The notes beneath the pieces are model-generated. The model worked only from the letters and a program-made list of their open reading frames with translations, searched no databases and was not told the DNA's origin. 35,617 nucleotides of DNA from CAZOHN01 sp964579325 (GTDB lineage Bacteria > Pseudomonadota > Alphaproteobacteria > Rhodobacterales > Rhodobacteraceae). Shown one piece after another: positions 25,278 through 34,336 of the stretch (positions are counted from its first letter, which is position 1; every line of letters starts with the position of its first letter). The stretch covers positions 1 to 35,617 of the forward strand of contig CAZOHN010000013.1 of assembly GCA_964579325.1 (NCBI GenBank), read 5' to 3'. The position numbers and the translations under genes were made by a program.

Positions 25278-26615
25278 ATGCTGCGCTCCCGGCTTGTCCT
25301 TGCGGCTGCGGCCGCTGTCCTGTCCACCGGCGCCCTGGCGGAGACGTTCAGGGTTGCGCCGGGGCCGGGGGCGCTTGCCTCGGCCGTCGCCGGGGCCGAT
25401 CCCGGCGACGTCCTCCTCCTGATGCCGGGGCTGCACGAGGGCCCGGTGTCGATCGACCGGCCGTTGACACTGGGGGGCGAGGCGGGTGCGGTGCTGCGCG
25501 GCGACGGGACCGGCAGTGTCGTCACCGTCACCGGCGACGGTGCGGTGATCCGCGACCTCGAGATCCTCGGTTCCGGCAACGACGGTGCCGGGATCGACAG
25601 TGGCATCAAGCTGGCCCGTACCGCGACGAACGCGCTGGTGGAGGGCAACCTCCTGACCGGAAACCTCCACGGCATCACCGTTCATGGCGCGCGGGACAGT
25701 ATCGTGCGCGGCAACCGGATCGAAGGCCGCCGCGACCGGCGGGTGAACGACCGAGGCAACGGCATCTACGTCTGGAATGCACCCGGCACCGTCGTGGAAG
25801 GCAACGACGTGATCTGGGGCCGCGATGGCATCTTCGCCAATGCCTCGCGCGACAACATCTTCCGTGACAACACCTTCCGCGACCTGCGCTTCGCCGTCCA
25901 CTACATGTACACGAACAATTCCGAGGTCACCGGCAACGTCTCGGTCGGCAACACGCTCGGCTACGCCTTGATGTTCTCGAACCGGATTGTGCTGCGCGAC
26001 AACCTCTCGCTGGCCGACCGCACGCATGGCGTGATGCTGAACTACGCCAACAACGCCGAGATCACCGGCAACATGGTGCGGGGCGGCACCCACGAGAAAT
26101 GCACCTTCATCTACAACGCCCACAAGAACCTGATCGCCGGCAACCGCTTCGAGGGCTGCGAGATCGGTATCCACTTCACCGCCGGGTCCGAGCGCAACGA
26201 GATCACCGGCAATGCCTTCCTCGGCAACCGGACGCAGGTGAAGTACGTGGGCACCCGCCATGTGGAATGGAGCGCCGCGGGCCGCGGGAACTTCTGGTCG
26301 GACCACCCGGCCTTCGACCTCGACGGCGACGGGATCGCCGATGGCGCGTTCCGGCCGAACGACCTCATGGACCACATCCTGTGGTCGCAGCCCTCGGCGA
26401 GGCTGCTGCTGGGCTCGCCCGCCGTGCAGCTCGTTCGCTGGAGCCAGGCGTCCTTTCCCGCGACGTTGCCGGGCGGCGTGCTCGACAGCGCGCCGCTGAT
26501 GACCGCGCCCGAGATCGTGGTGCCGGACCGGGTCGCGGCCATGGAGACCGCGGCGCTGACCCGCCCCATCGACAGACAGGAGACGAGCGATGCTGACCTG
26601 CTCTCGGGTCACTAG
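25278..26615 (+). CDS. nosD: NosD, periplasmic copper-site maturation protein
   Basis: A 445-residue exported protein with a Sec signal peptide (cleavage near GALAE, residues 18-22) followed by a right-handed parallel beta-helix. CASH-type repeats are seen as many N-rich turns such as VEGNLLTGN, VRGNRIEG, FRDNTFRD and ITGNAFLGN. It works with the NosF/NosY ABC complex to deliver copper and sulfide for CuZ assembly. It starts 2 bases after the nosZ stop, with GGGGA as ribosome-binding site. Its last 26 bases overlap the nosF start, giving tight coupling. The central HVEWSAAGRGNFWSD and YLxDxDGDGIADG-like segment (FDLDGDGIADG) is characteristic of NosD. Confidence 0.95.
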   Translation: MLRSRLVLAAAAAVLSTGALAETFRVAPGPGALASAVAGADPGDVLLLMPGLHEGPVSIDRPLTLGGEAGAVLRGDGTGSVVTVTGDGAVIRDLEILGSGNDGAGIDSGIKLARTATNALVEGNLLTGNLHGITVHGARDSIVRGNRIEGRRDRRVNDRGNGIYVWNAPGTVVEGNDVIWGRDGIFANASRDNIFRDNTFRDLRFAVHYMYTNNSEVTGNVSVGNTLGYALMFSNRIVLRDNLSLADRTHGVMLNYANNAEITGNMVRGGTHEKCTFIYNAHKNLIAGNRFEGCEIGIHFTAGSERNEITGNAFLGNRTQVKYVGTRHVEWSAAGRGNFWSDHPAFDLDGDGIADGAFRPNDLMDHILWSQPSARLLLGSPAVQLVRWSQASFPATLPGGVLDSAPLMTAPEIVVPDRVAAMETAALTRPIDRQETSDADLLSGH

Positions 26616-27477
26616 GTCCTTCGGCGCCGTTAAGGCGCTGCAGGATGTCAGCCTCTCGGTGGCCGAAGGCGAGCGCGTGGCGCTTCTGGGCCACAACGGG
26701 GCCGGCAAGTCGACGCTGATGAAGATCGTGCTGGGCCTGATACCCGCGACGTCGGGCCAGGTGGACGTCGCGGGCGCTGGCCCCGGCAGCCGTGCCGCGC
26801 GGGCGGCCGCAGCCTACCTGCCGGAGAATGCGGCCTTCCATCCCGCCCTCACCGGGCGCGAGCAGCTTTCGCTTTACCTGCGCCTGCGTGGCGCGCCTGC
26901 GGCGAAAGCCGGCGCGCTGCTCGATCGTGTCGGGCTCGGCCAGGCCGCCGACCGCCGGATCGGCACCTACTCCAAGGGAATGCGCCAGCGCGTTGGACTG
27001 GCCCAGGCCTTGATCGGACACCCGCGCCTGATGGTCCTCGACGAACCGACCTCAGGGCTCGACCCGGTGTCGCGGCGCGAGTTCTACGGCATCCTCGATG
27101 ATCTCGCTCGCGCGGGAACCGCGATCCTGTTGTCCTCGCACGCGCTGACCGAGGTCGAGGCGCGGACCGACCGGATCGCGATCCTGGCGCAGGGCCGGCT
27201 TGTCGCCGACGACACGCTCGCGGCGCTGCGCCGCGGGGCCGGGCTGCCGATCCGCATCCAGGTCGCCGCGCGACCCGAGACGGTGGGCGACGTGGCCGGC
27301 CGTCTGGGCGGCACGCGCGTGAACGGCGTGCGGGTGGATCTCGCCTGCGCTCAGGTCGACAAGCTGGCCCGGCTCCGCCAGATCGCCGACCTCGGCGGCA
27401 TGATCGACGATGTCGAGGTGATCCCTCCGACGCTCGAGGATCTCTACTCCCACTTCAGCATGAGGGCAGGGCAATGA
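26590..27477 (+). CDS. nosF: NosF, ATPase of the NosDFY maturation complex
   Basis: A 295-residue cytoplasmic ABC ATPase that drives the NosY membrane partner during CuZ maturation. Walker A is GHNGAGKST (34-42), Walker B LMVLDEPTSGLDP, and the signature-like region is YSKGMRQRVGLAQAL. The segment LPENAAFHPALTGRE is typical of NosF. The start has AGGAG six bases upstream and overlaps the end of nosD; the stop forms an ATGA junction with nosY. The C-terminal 90 residues are the NosF-type extension. All catalytic motifs are intact. Confidence 0.95.
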   Translation: MLTCSRVTRSFGAVKALQDVSLSVAEGERVALLGHNGAGKSTLMKIVLGLIPATSGQVDVAGAGPGSRAARAAAAYLPENAAFHPALTGREQLSLYLRLRGAPAAKAGALLDRVGLGQAADRRIGTYSKGMRQRVGLAQALIGHPRLMVLDEPTSGLDPVSRREFYGILDDLARAGTAILLSSHALTEVEARTDRIAILAQGRLVADDTLAALRRGAGLPIRIQVAARPETVGDVAGRLGGTRVNGVRVDLACAQVDKLARLRQIADLGGMIDDVEVIPPTLEDLYSHFSMRAGQ

Positions 27478-28295
27478 CCCGCATAATCGCAGGTGCCGGT
27501 GCCGAGATGCGCATCGCGCTCAGGAACCGCTGGGTAACGATCGCGGTGCTGATGATGGCGCTCTTCGCGCTGGTGCTCTCGGCTGCCGGCAGCGCCCCCA
27601 CGGGCCAGCTCGGAGCCGACAAGCTTTCGGTCACCGTGGCAAGCCTCACCTCGCTCGCCGTATACCTCGTGCCGCTTCTGGCGCTCCTGATGTCCTTCGA
27701 CGCCATCGCGGGCGAGATCGAGCGCGGCACCTTGCCTCTCGTGCTCACCTATCCGGTCAGCCGGACCGAGATCCTCGCGGGGAAGTTCATCGCCCACCTC
27801 GCGGTCCTCGCGCTTGCCCTGGCGGTGGGCTACGGCGTGGCGGCTGCTGCGGCCTTCGCCTTCGATGCAGGCGCGGCCAAGGGACTTCCGGCGCTCGTGC
27901 GGCTTTTCGCGACGTCGCTCCTGCTCGGCGCGGCCTTCCTCGGAGCGGGCTACGCCGTCTCGGCGCTGACGCGGCGGTCCGGGTCGGCTGCGGGCGTCGC
28001 GATCGGCCTCTGGCTGGTGCTTGTCGTGCTCTACGACCTGGCGCTTCTCGCCGCGCTCGTGGTCGATGGGGGTGGCGCCTTCACGTCCCGGATCTTTCCC
28101 TGGCTTCTCCTCGCCAACCCGGCAGATGCGTTCCGGCTCTACAACCTTGCAGCCTCCGAGGCCGCGGGGGTGGCCGCTGGCATCGGCGGCGCGGCGCAGA
28201 CGATCCCGGCGGGCTGGGCGCTCGCGTCGCTCCTGCCCTGGGCGGTGGCGGGCTTCGGCCTTGCCAGCCTCGCGTTCCGGAGGATCACGCCATGA
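27474..28295 (+). CDS. nosY: NosY, membrane component of the NosDFY complex
   Basis: A 273-residue polytopic ABC-2-type membrane protein with about six hydrophobic segments. The conserved cytoplasmic-loop motif DAIAGEIERGTLPLVLTYP (about 79-97) follows the first two segments, with SRTEILAGKF after it. It pairs with NosF inside and NosD outside to form the copper/sulfur maturation transporter of NosZ. Both ends are ATGA overlaps, with nosF and with nosL, so all four maturation proteins are translated as a block. Length is normal for NosY. Confidence 0.95.
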   Translation: MTRIIAGAGAEMRIALRNRWVTIAVLMMALFALVLSAAGSAPTGQLGADKLSVTVASLTSLAVYLVPLLALLMSFDAIAGEIERGTLPLVLTYPVSRTEILAGKFIAHLAVLALALAVGYGVAAAAAFAFDAGAAKGLPALVRLFATSLLLGAAFLGAGYAVSALTRRSGSAAGVAIGLWLVLVVLYDLALLAALVVDGGGAFTSRIFPWLLLANPADAFRLYNLAASEAAGVAAGIGGAAQTIPAGWALASLLPWAVAGFGLASLAFRRITP

Positions 28296-28840
28296 GCCGC
28301 CTGTTGCTGGCAGCACTCGCGACCCTGGCACTCGGCGGCTGCCAGGAGAAAGCCGCCGAACGGCCGCTCCCAGTGGCGATGACGGCCGAGGCCGTGGGCC
28401 ACTACTGCCAGATGGACCTGCTGGAACACCCCGGCCCGAAGGCGCAGGTACATCTGGCGGGGTTGCCCGCACCGCTGTTCTTCAGCCAGGTGCGCGATGC
28501 CGTCGCCTACCAGCGGATGCCCGAGCAGAGCCACACGATCACCGCGATCTACGTCAGCGACATGGGCGTGGCGCCAAGCTGGGAACAGCCCGGCGCGGGG
28601 AACTGGATCGCCGCCGAAGTCGCCGTCTACGTCGTCGGCGCGACGGTCGCGGGTGGCATGGGCGCGCCCGAACTGGTCCCGTTCAGCCGGCGCGAGGCGG
28701 CCGAGGCCTTCGCCGCGCGCAACGGCGGAGAGGTCGTGGCGCTCGACGCGGTGCCCGACGAAGCCATCCTCGCTCCCGTCGAATTCAGCGTAGATGCCGA
28801 CGGCAACTTCATTCCGCCCGATGGGGCGGCAAACCACTAG
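28292..28840 (+). CDS. nosL: NosL, outer-face copper chaperone lipoprotein
   Basis: A 182-residue lipoprotein. The signal peptide ends in the lipobox LGGC with Cys17 as the lipidation site. The Cu(I)-binding motif is CQMDLLEHPGPKAQVHL with Cys39 and Met41; most NosL proteins have CGM here, so Gln40 is a small variation. NosL hands copper to NosZ or to the NosDFY complex. The start overlaps the nosY stop (ATGA). Only a 10-base gap separates it from nosX. The C-terminal tail FIPPDGAANH is short and acidic. Confidence 0.94.
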   Translation: MSRLLLAALATLALGGCQEKAAERPLPVAMTAEAVGHYCQMDLLEHPGPKAQVHLAGLPAPLFFSQVRDAVAYQRMPEQSHTITAIYVSDMGVAPSWEQPGAGNWIAAEVAVYVVGATVAGGMGAPELVPFSRREAAEAFAARNGGEVVALDAVPDEAILAPVEFSVDADGNFIPPDGAANH

Positions 28841-28850
28841 GAGGTCCGGG

Positions 28851-29759
28851 ATGCCGCGCCTGTCCCGCCGACGTTTCATCGCCATCTCGGCCGCGGCCCT
28901 TGCCACCGGTCCCACCTCCGCCTTCGGGCCGACCGCGCCGGTCCGCCACTGGACCGGATCCGCGCTCGGCGCGCGCGCCTCGATCACACTTGCCCATCCC
29001 AGGGCCGGGCGGATCGTCGCCGCCGTCCGAACCGAGATCAACCGGCTGGAGGACGTATTCAGCCTTTTCCGAAGCGGGTCGGCCCTGTCGCGGCTGAACC
29101 GCGACGGCGCGCTCGACGCGCCGCCGTTCGAGCTTGTCGAGTGTCTGGGGATCGCCGATGCCGTGAATGCAGCGACGGATGGTGCATTCGATCCCAGCGT
29201 TCAGCCGCTCTGGGCCGCCTACGCCGAGGCCCATGCCACCGGAACCGCGCCGACGGCGGCGTCGCTCGACCGGGCGCGGACCTGCGTCGGGTGGACTGGC
29301 GTCGCCGTCTCGCCGTCCCGCATTGGTTTCGCGCGCCCCGGCATGGCGCTGACGCTGAACGGGATCGCGCAAGGCTACATCGCCGACCGCGTCGCGATGC
29401 TCCTCAAAGCCGGGGGGCTAGGCGACATCCTCGTCGATACCGGCGAGCTCCATGCGCTCGGCGGGATGCCCGGCGGTGGGGACTGGCCGGTCGGCTTCGC
29501 CGGGGGAGGCAGGGCAGGGCTCCGCGACCAGGCGCTTGCGACCTCCGCGCCGCTCGGCACGTCCTTCGACGCGGAAGGCACCGTTGGTCATATCCTCGAC
29601 CCCAGGACCGGACGTCCCGCGTCCGGCAACCGACCCGTCATCAGCGTGACCGCGCCATCGGCCGCACTCGCCGACGCGCTATCGACCGGTCTTTGTCTCC
29701 TCGACGCGCAGGAGGGCGCACGGGCGCTCGCGGCCTTCCCGGGCAGCCGTCTCGTGTGA
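28851..29759 (+). CDS. nosX: NosX, periplasmic FAD:protein FMN transferase (ApbE family)
   Basis: A 302-residue exported flavin transferase expected to attach FMN covalently to Thr157 of NosR. The Tat-like signal SRRRFIAISAAALATG is at 5-20. ApbE landmarks are RTEINRLEDVFSLFRSGSALSRLN (about 57-80), FDPSVQPLW (114-122) and LNGIAQGYIADRVA. The C-terminal SVTAPSAALADALSTGL segment carries the usual metal-binding region. AGGAGG lies 7 bases before the ATG at 28851, which is therefore preferred to an open extension from 28794 inside nosL. It ends the nos operon, and no strong terminator was found after it. Confidence 0.94.
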   Translation: MPRLSRRRFIAISAAALATGPTSAFGPTAPVRHWTGSALGARASITLAHPRAGRIVAAVRTEINRLEDVFSLFRSGSALSRLNRDGALDAPPFELVECLGIADAVNAATDGAFDPSVQPLWAAYAEAHATGTAPTAASLDRARTCVGWTGVAVSPSRIGFARPGMALTLNGIAQGYIADRVAMLLKAGGLGDILVDTGELHALGGMPGGGDWPVGFAGGGRAGLRDQALATSAPLGTSFDAEGTVGHILDPRTGRPASGNRPVISVTAPSAALADALSTGLCLLDAQEGARALAAFPGSRLV

Positions 29760-30041
29760 GGCCGGCGCCAGATGCCCATCTGCGCGAACACCTCGAACCC
29801 GACTGCACGGCACTTGCATCGGGCAGCCGAAGGAAAGGCGCGTAGCGTCATCGCCGGGCACATCGGCTGTCGAACGCCCCAATGACGGTATGCTCACAGC
29901 GCTTTCCGGGGCGGCTGACGTAGAGTTCGACCCTTCCGGGGCAGGGCGTTTGGCCCGCACCATCAATGTCGGCCACCAGGTGACCTCCAGAAAAGGGAAA
30001 TCCGCTTGCGGGCTGACGGACCGCTCGCCGGACCCTACCGC
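29760..30041. other. non-coding gap after nosX
   Basis: It separates nosX (plus) from the convergent VOC gene (minus). Several short open frames cross it on both strands, but none has family resemblance or a good ribosome-binding site. No clear terminator hairpin with a U-tract was found. Confidence 0.4.
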
Positions 30042-30443
30042 CTACTCCGCCTTCGGCCAGTAGGTTCCGAAGCACCACAGGTTGCCCTCTGGATCGCGGC
30101 AGGTGAACTCGCGGCTGCCGTAGTCGCGGTCGACCAGCCCCTCCTCGATCCGCACGCCGGACGCGAGCACCCGGTCATGCAGCGCGTCGATATCCCCTAC
30201 CGCGACGTAGAGCGACTTGCCCCCGTCCTGCCCGGGGCTGCCGACAAGCGCACCATAGGCGTCGTCGCGGACGGCTCCCAGCATGATCATCGACGTTCCG
30301 TAGGACAGTTCTGCATGGCCGATCTGGCCTTCAGCCGGATGGCGGGCATGGACCGTAAAGCCGACCGTCCCGCACAGCCAGCCGATCATCGCGGCTGGGT
30401 CGCGGTAGCGGAAGGTGGGATAGATTCTCGGGGCGTCGGGCAT
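30042..30443 (-). CDS. VOC-superfamily protein (glyoxalase/bleomycin-resistance-like)
   Basis: A 133-residue single-unit VOC protein. It opens with the family pattern YPTFRYRDPAAMIGWLCGTVGF and closes with REFTCRDPEGNLWCFGTYWP, where the conserved acidic/Trp region ends the fold. Such proteins include metal-dependent lyases, dioxygenase-like enzymes and drug-binding proteins; the metal set here (His43, Glu45 region, C-terminal Glu) is not decisive. It is downstream of the AraC gene by 34 bases on the same strand, a common pairing. GGAG seven bases before the ATG supports the start. Specific function unknown. Confidence 0.82.
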   Translation of the reverse strand: MPDAPRIYPTFRYRDPAAMIGWLCGTVGFTVHARHPAEGQIGHAELSYGTSMIMLGAVRDDAYGALVGSPGQDGGKSLYVAVGDIDALHDRVLASGVRIEEGLVDRDYGSREFTCRDPEGNLWCFGTYWPKAE

Positions 30444-30477
30444 CGCGATTCTCCGCTTCCTGTGGCGTCACAGGGAT

Positions 30478-31482
30478 TTAGCCTCGGTCGTCCTCGAACT
30501 GATTGTAGATTTGTTTCCTCCCGTTCTCGTCCGAATGGCGTCGCCACGCCAGCGGCGGCCGGCCTGCGAAGGTAGTGAAGTCCCGCACCAGATGCGCCTG
30601 ATCGACATAGCCGCAATCCGCCGCGATCCCGGCCCAGTCAGGGCGCGACGCTTCGGCGGTCGCAATTTCCATCGCATGATGAAAGCGTGCGATCCGCGAC
30701 ACCTTCTTCGGTGTCAGCCCGAACGCGTCGCGGGAACGGGCGGCCAGTTTCTTGCGGCTCCATCCGAGCGCGTCGCTCATCTGGTCGATGCGCAGGGTGC
30801 CCCGGCTTGCCTGGATCGCCGACCAGATGAATGCAGTCTCACGATCGGCGGCGTGACCGAGCAGCCGCTGTTCCAGGAAGGCTGCTGCGATCCTGAGCCT
30901 CCCGTATGGGGACGCCGCCCCGAGCCGGTCGCGCAGGACGAGCAGACCACGATCCTCGACATCCTCCAGCGATACGAGGCGTGTGGCGAACTCGGTCATC
31001 GGACGCCTGAAGAAAAGTCGCGCGCCGATCGGGGTCAGATTGATCTGCAGACAGGAAACCGACCCGCCATAGACGATCTCGACAAACCCGGGGTGCAGTC
31101 CCGAAACAAAACTGCCGATCCGCTCGTCGGAGCGGGGCGCGCGATCGAACGCGATCCGGAACGGGTCAGCGAAACTGAAAATGACGGGCACCTCGAAAGA
31201 GGCGATCTCCCGGTCGCCCGTTCCTATTGCCGCCTCCGCCTCGTAGCTGACAATTCTGGAGACAAGCCCGGCCAAAGATTTCGGCACCGCCTCGACGGCG
31301 AGCGGCTGCGCGCCAGAGGTCTGCTGATCCTGCTTCACCGTGAGACCCGCTTCAGGTTGCCATCTGTCCGTCACGATAGCACAGCAGGGCTTGGCCGAGG
31401 GCCTCCGATGATGCGACCGTCTCCATTTCTGGACCGTCACAGACCCGAACTGCCACATCGTAGCCATGGGAGGGCGGATCAT
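30478..31482 (-). CDS. AraC-family transcriptional regulator
   Basis: The frame codes for up to 334 residues; the recognisable protein begins near KSLAGLVSRIVSYE (residue 69 of the frame). The N-terminal ligand-binding part includes SFADPFRI and FVSGLHPGF. The C-terminal AraC double helix-turn-helix (about 230-320) has RIDQMSDALGWSRKKLAARSRDAFG and AADCGYVDQAHLVRDFTTFAGRPP. No ATG in the first part has a ribosome-binding site. A GTG at 31341 would give a 287-residue protein closer to family length, so the start given here may be too far upstream. It probably controls the VOC gene 34 bases downstream. Confidence 0.8.
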   Translation of the reverse strand: MIRPPMATMWQFGSVTVQKWRRSHHRRPSAKPCCAIVTDRWQPEAGLTVKQDQQTSGAQPLAVEAVPKSLAGLVSRIVSYEAEAAIGTGDREIASFEVPVIFSFADPFRIAFDRAPRSDERIGSFVSGLHPGFVEIVYGGSVSCLQINLTPIGARLFFRRPMTEFATRLVSLEDVEDRGLLVLRDRLGAASPYGRLRIAAAFLEQRLLGHAADRETAFIWSAIQASRGTLRIDQMSDALGWSRKKLAARSRDAFGLTPKKVSRIARFHHAMEIATAEASRPDWAGIAADCGYVDQAHLVRDFTTFAGRPPLAWRRHSDENGRKQIYNQFEDDRG

Positions 31483-31590
31483 CAGGGCCGTGACGATGGC
31501 TACTGGCCGGACATGGAGTTCCCTGACGTGCCGGGGCGCTTCAACGCCGCCTTGCGATCTCGGTTCCCGGTAGCAATGCCATCCGAACGC

Positions 31591-32943
31591 CTATGGCAGG
31601 TTGACGAGCGTGCCGTGAAGCTCCTGCGCGAGGTCTTTCCTTCCGCGCAGTCGGCGAAGTGCGATCCGGTGCAGCAGCGGAACCGACCCGCCCCGGCGAC
31701 GGTTGCCTCGCTGATAGAGCGCGCTGTGGGGTGATCTGACGTCGATGTCCTCGCAGGGCGGTGTGATTTCTGCCGGTGGAGTGGCCGGTGCCCGAGACCC
31801 GAGGCCTGTTTCGCCAAGTATCGCTGCAACGTACTGCCCAAATGCTGTGTAGGCCGGAGAAATCCCGGCAACGGCAGCGAGGATCCTCGCCCGCCCGGAA
31901 TCGGTGCTGCGGATGATCGCCTCGATACGGGCCACGATGGAATCCTCATCCGCCGAGCCAAAAACCTTGAGCGGAAGGTCTAGCATCGCGGCGAGGCCCT
32001 CGTTCTTGTGCGTGTTGCCGGGAAGCAGGACGACGGGTACTCCCTGGGTCAGAGCGGCGATCGCCGTATGGTAGCGGCCACCGATGACGAACCTTGCGCC
32101 TGCGAGGATTTCGGCAAGCTGCGCGGCATCGGGCAAGTCCGTCGAGGACAGGATCCGGGCTTCGGGCAGCCCGTCCAGAATGGCGCCAAGCTCGCGGGCG
32201 TCCTTGGCGCGGGAGCTCAGAAAGACCGGCCGCAGGCCGTGTTCGTCCACGATCCGGCGTAGAATGCGACGCAGAGTTCTCGGGTCGAAGGCCTCACGTG
32301 CGGCGGAGCCCGAGACGCAGAAGTAGCCGCTCGCATCTTCCGACACCTTCGGCAGTGGCGGCCGGGTCTGGCGAAACGCGAAGTCCGGGCATATCACGGC
32401 GTGGTCGAGGCCAATGTGGCGGGCGAACCTGTAGGAGGCCGCCTCGCGAAGGGCGACCATTCGGAAGGTTCCGAAAAGGGAACGGATCAGTGCGGCATCC
32501 CCGGCATCGGCCGCGTAAAGCGACTGGTTCAGCGAGAGCACGGGTTTCCGATGACGGTGGACGGCGAGGTACGGCAACGCAAGGAGGCGAAGGCTTCGGA
32601 ACATGGATTGCGGGCCGATGGTTCCTTCGCCCTGGAACACCACGGCGTCGGCCTCGGCGAGGTCGTCGCAGGCCCGTCCGAAGCGCTCCCGAGCCAGCGC
32701 CTCGACAAACCGGACGGCCTCCGGCGATGGGCGTGGATCGTTGTAGATGCGACGCAGGCGATCACCGTGACCGGCCTCGACATGCCGGTCGAACACATGC
32801 GGCGCGGGCAGGGGCACAGTCGTGATCGTGGGGGCTTCGCCACCGGGGGCAACCTCCCGAAGAAAGCGAAGCAGCTCGCGACTGGTAGCCTGGCACCCCC
32901 AATTGCCGCGGTCGCCCGTGTAATTGGTCACGACGATTCTCAT
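31591..32943 (-). CDS. polysaccharide pyruvyl transferase family protein (CsaB/WcaK-like)
   Basis: A 450-residue cytoplasmic enzyme expected to add ketal-linked pyruvate to a glycan. The N-terminus MRIVVTNYTGDRGNWGCQAT carries the conserved GNxG region of the family. Further landmarks are ADAVVFQGEGTIGPQ near 98-112, REAASYRFARHIGL, CPDFAF, and the C-terminal RYHTAIAALTQGVPVVLLPGNTHKNEG. The start overlaps the stop of the sulfotransferase-like gene in an ATGA junction. The last 55 residues (proline- and arginine-rich) extend past the usual domain. The acceptor glycan is unknown; neighbours suggest a surface polysaccharide or capsule. Confidence 0.85.
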   Translation of the reverse strand: MRIVVTNYTGDRGNWGCQATSRELLRFLREVAPGGEAPTITTVPLPAPHVFDRHVEAGHGDRLRRIYNDPRPSPEAVRFVEALARERFGRACDDLAEADAVVFQGEGTIGPQSMFRSLRLLALPYLAVHRHRKPVLSLNQSLYAADAGDAALIRSLFGTFRMVALREAASYRFARHIGLDHAVICPDFAFRQTRPPLPKVSEDASGYFCVSGSAAREAFDPRTLRRILRRIVDEHGLRPVFLSSRAKDARELGAILDGLPEARILSSTDLPDAAQLAEILAGARFVIGGRYHTAIAALTQGVPVVLLPGNTHKNEGLAAMLDLPLKVFGSADEDSIVARIEAIIRSTDSGRARILAAVAGISPAYTAFGQYVAAILGETGLGSRAPATPPAEITPPCEDIDVRSPHSALYQRGNRRRGGSVPLLHRIALRRLRGRKDLAQELHGTLVNLP

Positions 32944-33842
32944 GTGCTGCTTTCCGGTCGGGCGTCGGCCAAGACCTCGACCCCGGCAGCCCGCATTGCT
33001 GCAAGATCGGCCCGGTAGGCATCGCCCAGCGTCGCCCGCTGGTCTGCGGTGAGCGGATCGAACGGCGGCTCGCCACGATCCTCGGCAAGGATCGCTTCAG
33101 CGCGAGCGCGCCAGGCGGATCCCTGGAGGCTGCGCGGCAAGGACTCGAGCGCCCCTACCGCCCGCGCCGAAGGGCGTCGGGTGCCCTTGGGCGGCGGCAG
33201 ATCGAGATCCCTGGCAAGATCGGTACCCGCGACCCGCTGCAGGATCTTTTCGGGCTTCGTCGTGTATCCTTCCATCGACCAGACCGTGATGGGAGCCTCC
33301 GGAAACACCGCACCGATGCGCGCAACGAGGTCCGACCAGCGCGGCGAACTGGTAAGCCATTGCCGACGAAGCTCGTCGAACGCGATGCCGGGCGGGCCGG
33401 TCCGCAGGCATTGGGCATAGATCGCCGGCAGGATCTCGGCAGGGTCGCGGACGGAGAGAAACAGATGGTGGCGCGCGCTGCGGGTCGCGGCGACGAGGCT
33501 GCGTAGACGCGACTCTAGTCGCGGGAACATCGGCGCGGAGAGCATTTCCTCAGGTCGGCCGACGATGTTCTCTTCGGACCAGACGATAACCGGCTCGGAG
33601 CATCCCAGCCGGTCAAGGATGGTCGACGCCATCCGCTGCCTCGCCGCCACCGGCAACAGCCCGCGCCAGCCGATGCCGCAGAGGGTTCGTCCCAGGCTGA
33701 CATCGCGACTTGCTGCGCGGGGGACCACCGAGACGCCGGCCCTGGCAAGCGCGGCACGCTGCCGGTCGAGCGTGTCCTGGAGATGCGTCGTCGCCGTCTT
33801 GTGCACGCCGACATGCAGTCTCCACTCCCGCGGCTCGGTCAT
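32940..33842 (-). CDS. sulfotransferase-like protein
   Basis: A 300-residue protein whose N-terminus LHVGVHKTATTHLQ (9-22) is the 5'-phosphosulfate-binding loop of PAPS-dependent sulfotransferases. The segment HHLFLSVRDPAEILPAIYAQCL (about 124-145) fits the 3'-phosphate-binding region with its conserved Arg and Ser. It probably transfers sulfate to a sugar hydroxyl. The start at 33842 overlaps the preceding stop (ATGA), and the stop overlaps the pyruvyl transferase start, giving a strictly coupled trio. An in-frame ATG at 33950 lies inside the upstream gene and was rejected. Confidence 0.78.
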   Translation of the reverse strand: MTEPREWRLHVGVHKTATTHLQDTLDRQRAALARAGVSVVPRAASRDVSLGRTLCGIGWRGLLPVAARQRMASTILDRLGCSEPVIVWSEENIVGRPEEMLSAPMFPRLESRLRSLVAATRSARHHLFLSVRDPAEILPAIYAQCLRTGPPGIAFDELRRQWLTSSPRWSDLVARIGAVFPEAPITVWSMEGYTTKPEKILQRVAGTDLARDLDLPPPKGTRRPSARAVGALESLPRSLQGSAWRARAEAILAEDRGEPPFDPLTADQRATLGDAYRADLAAMRAAGVEVLADARPESST

Positions 33843-34336
33843 GCGAAGTGCTCGCCTCGCCGCTCCAACAGGATCGCCCGCACCCGAAACAGCGCATCCG
33901 CCCTGTGGCCGGGGGACTTCTGCTGCACGAGGCCAAGGGCAGTGCGCCAACGGCTGTCATGACCCGCGACCGGCCGGGCCTGACAGGGCGACACGGCGGG
34001 GAGCGCCGCCCTCGGCATGCCGAAGCTTCCAGCGCCGCGCTGGACCGAACCGTCGGCCCGCACCGCGCCGTCGCAGATCGCAATCGCCGGCAGTTCGTAA
34101 CAGGGTTCCGGAGGAAGCAACGGAATCGACGCGTGCGTGTCGCGCCGCGATAGGGCCGAGGCGCCTGACAAGTCGGTGCGGCCCGGCATGGCACGGGACG
34201 CGTGCAGCGATTCCTCCCGGTCGATGTGCAGGTGCGCGTTGAACAGCCCGCCAAGTGCCGCGATCCTCTCATCGAGCCCGGCAAGGACCTGCTCAAATTC
34301 ACGGGTCGAAACACTACTTGCCACTGCGCCCGTCAC
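33839..34336 (-). CDS. short amidohydrolase-like protein, possibly a truncated enzyme
   Basis: A 165-residue product from a GTG start at 34336. Residues 30-45 (GGLFNAHLHIDREESL) match the first metal-binding strand (HxH) of amidohydrolase-superfamily enzymes of the cytosine-deaminase type. The region near 57-80 (SGASALSRRDTHASIPLL) also recalls that family. The remaining 85 residues do not look like a TIM barrel, and the protein is far shorter than the usual 350-400 residues. It may be a remnant, or a fusion of an amidohydrolase start to other sequence. Yet it is joined to the sulfotransferase-like gene by an ATGA overlap, which suggests it is still translated. Confidence 0.5.
   Translation of the reverse strand: MTGAVASSVSTREFEQVLAGLDERIAALGGLFNAHLHIDREESLHASRAMPGRTDLSGASALSRRDTHASIPLLPPEPCYELPAIAICDGAVRADGSVQRGAGSFGMPRAALPAVSPCQARPVAGHDSRWRTALGLVQQKSPGHRADALFRVRAILLERRGEHFA

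Noticed and set aside
29848..30078. A 76-codon minus-strand frame with a plausible-looking composition
   Set aside because: No recognised domain or ribosome-binding site; it overlaps the end of the VOC gene in another frame.
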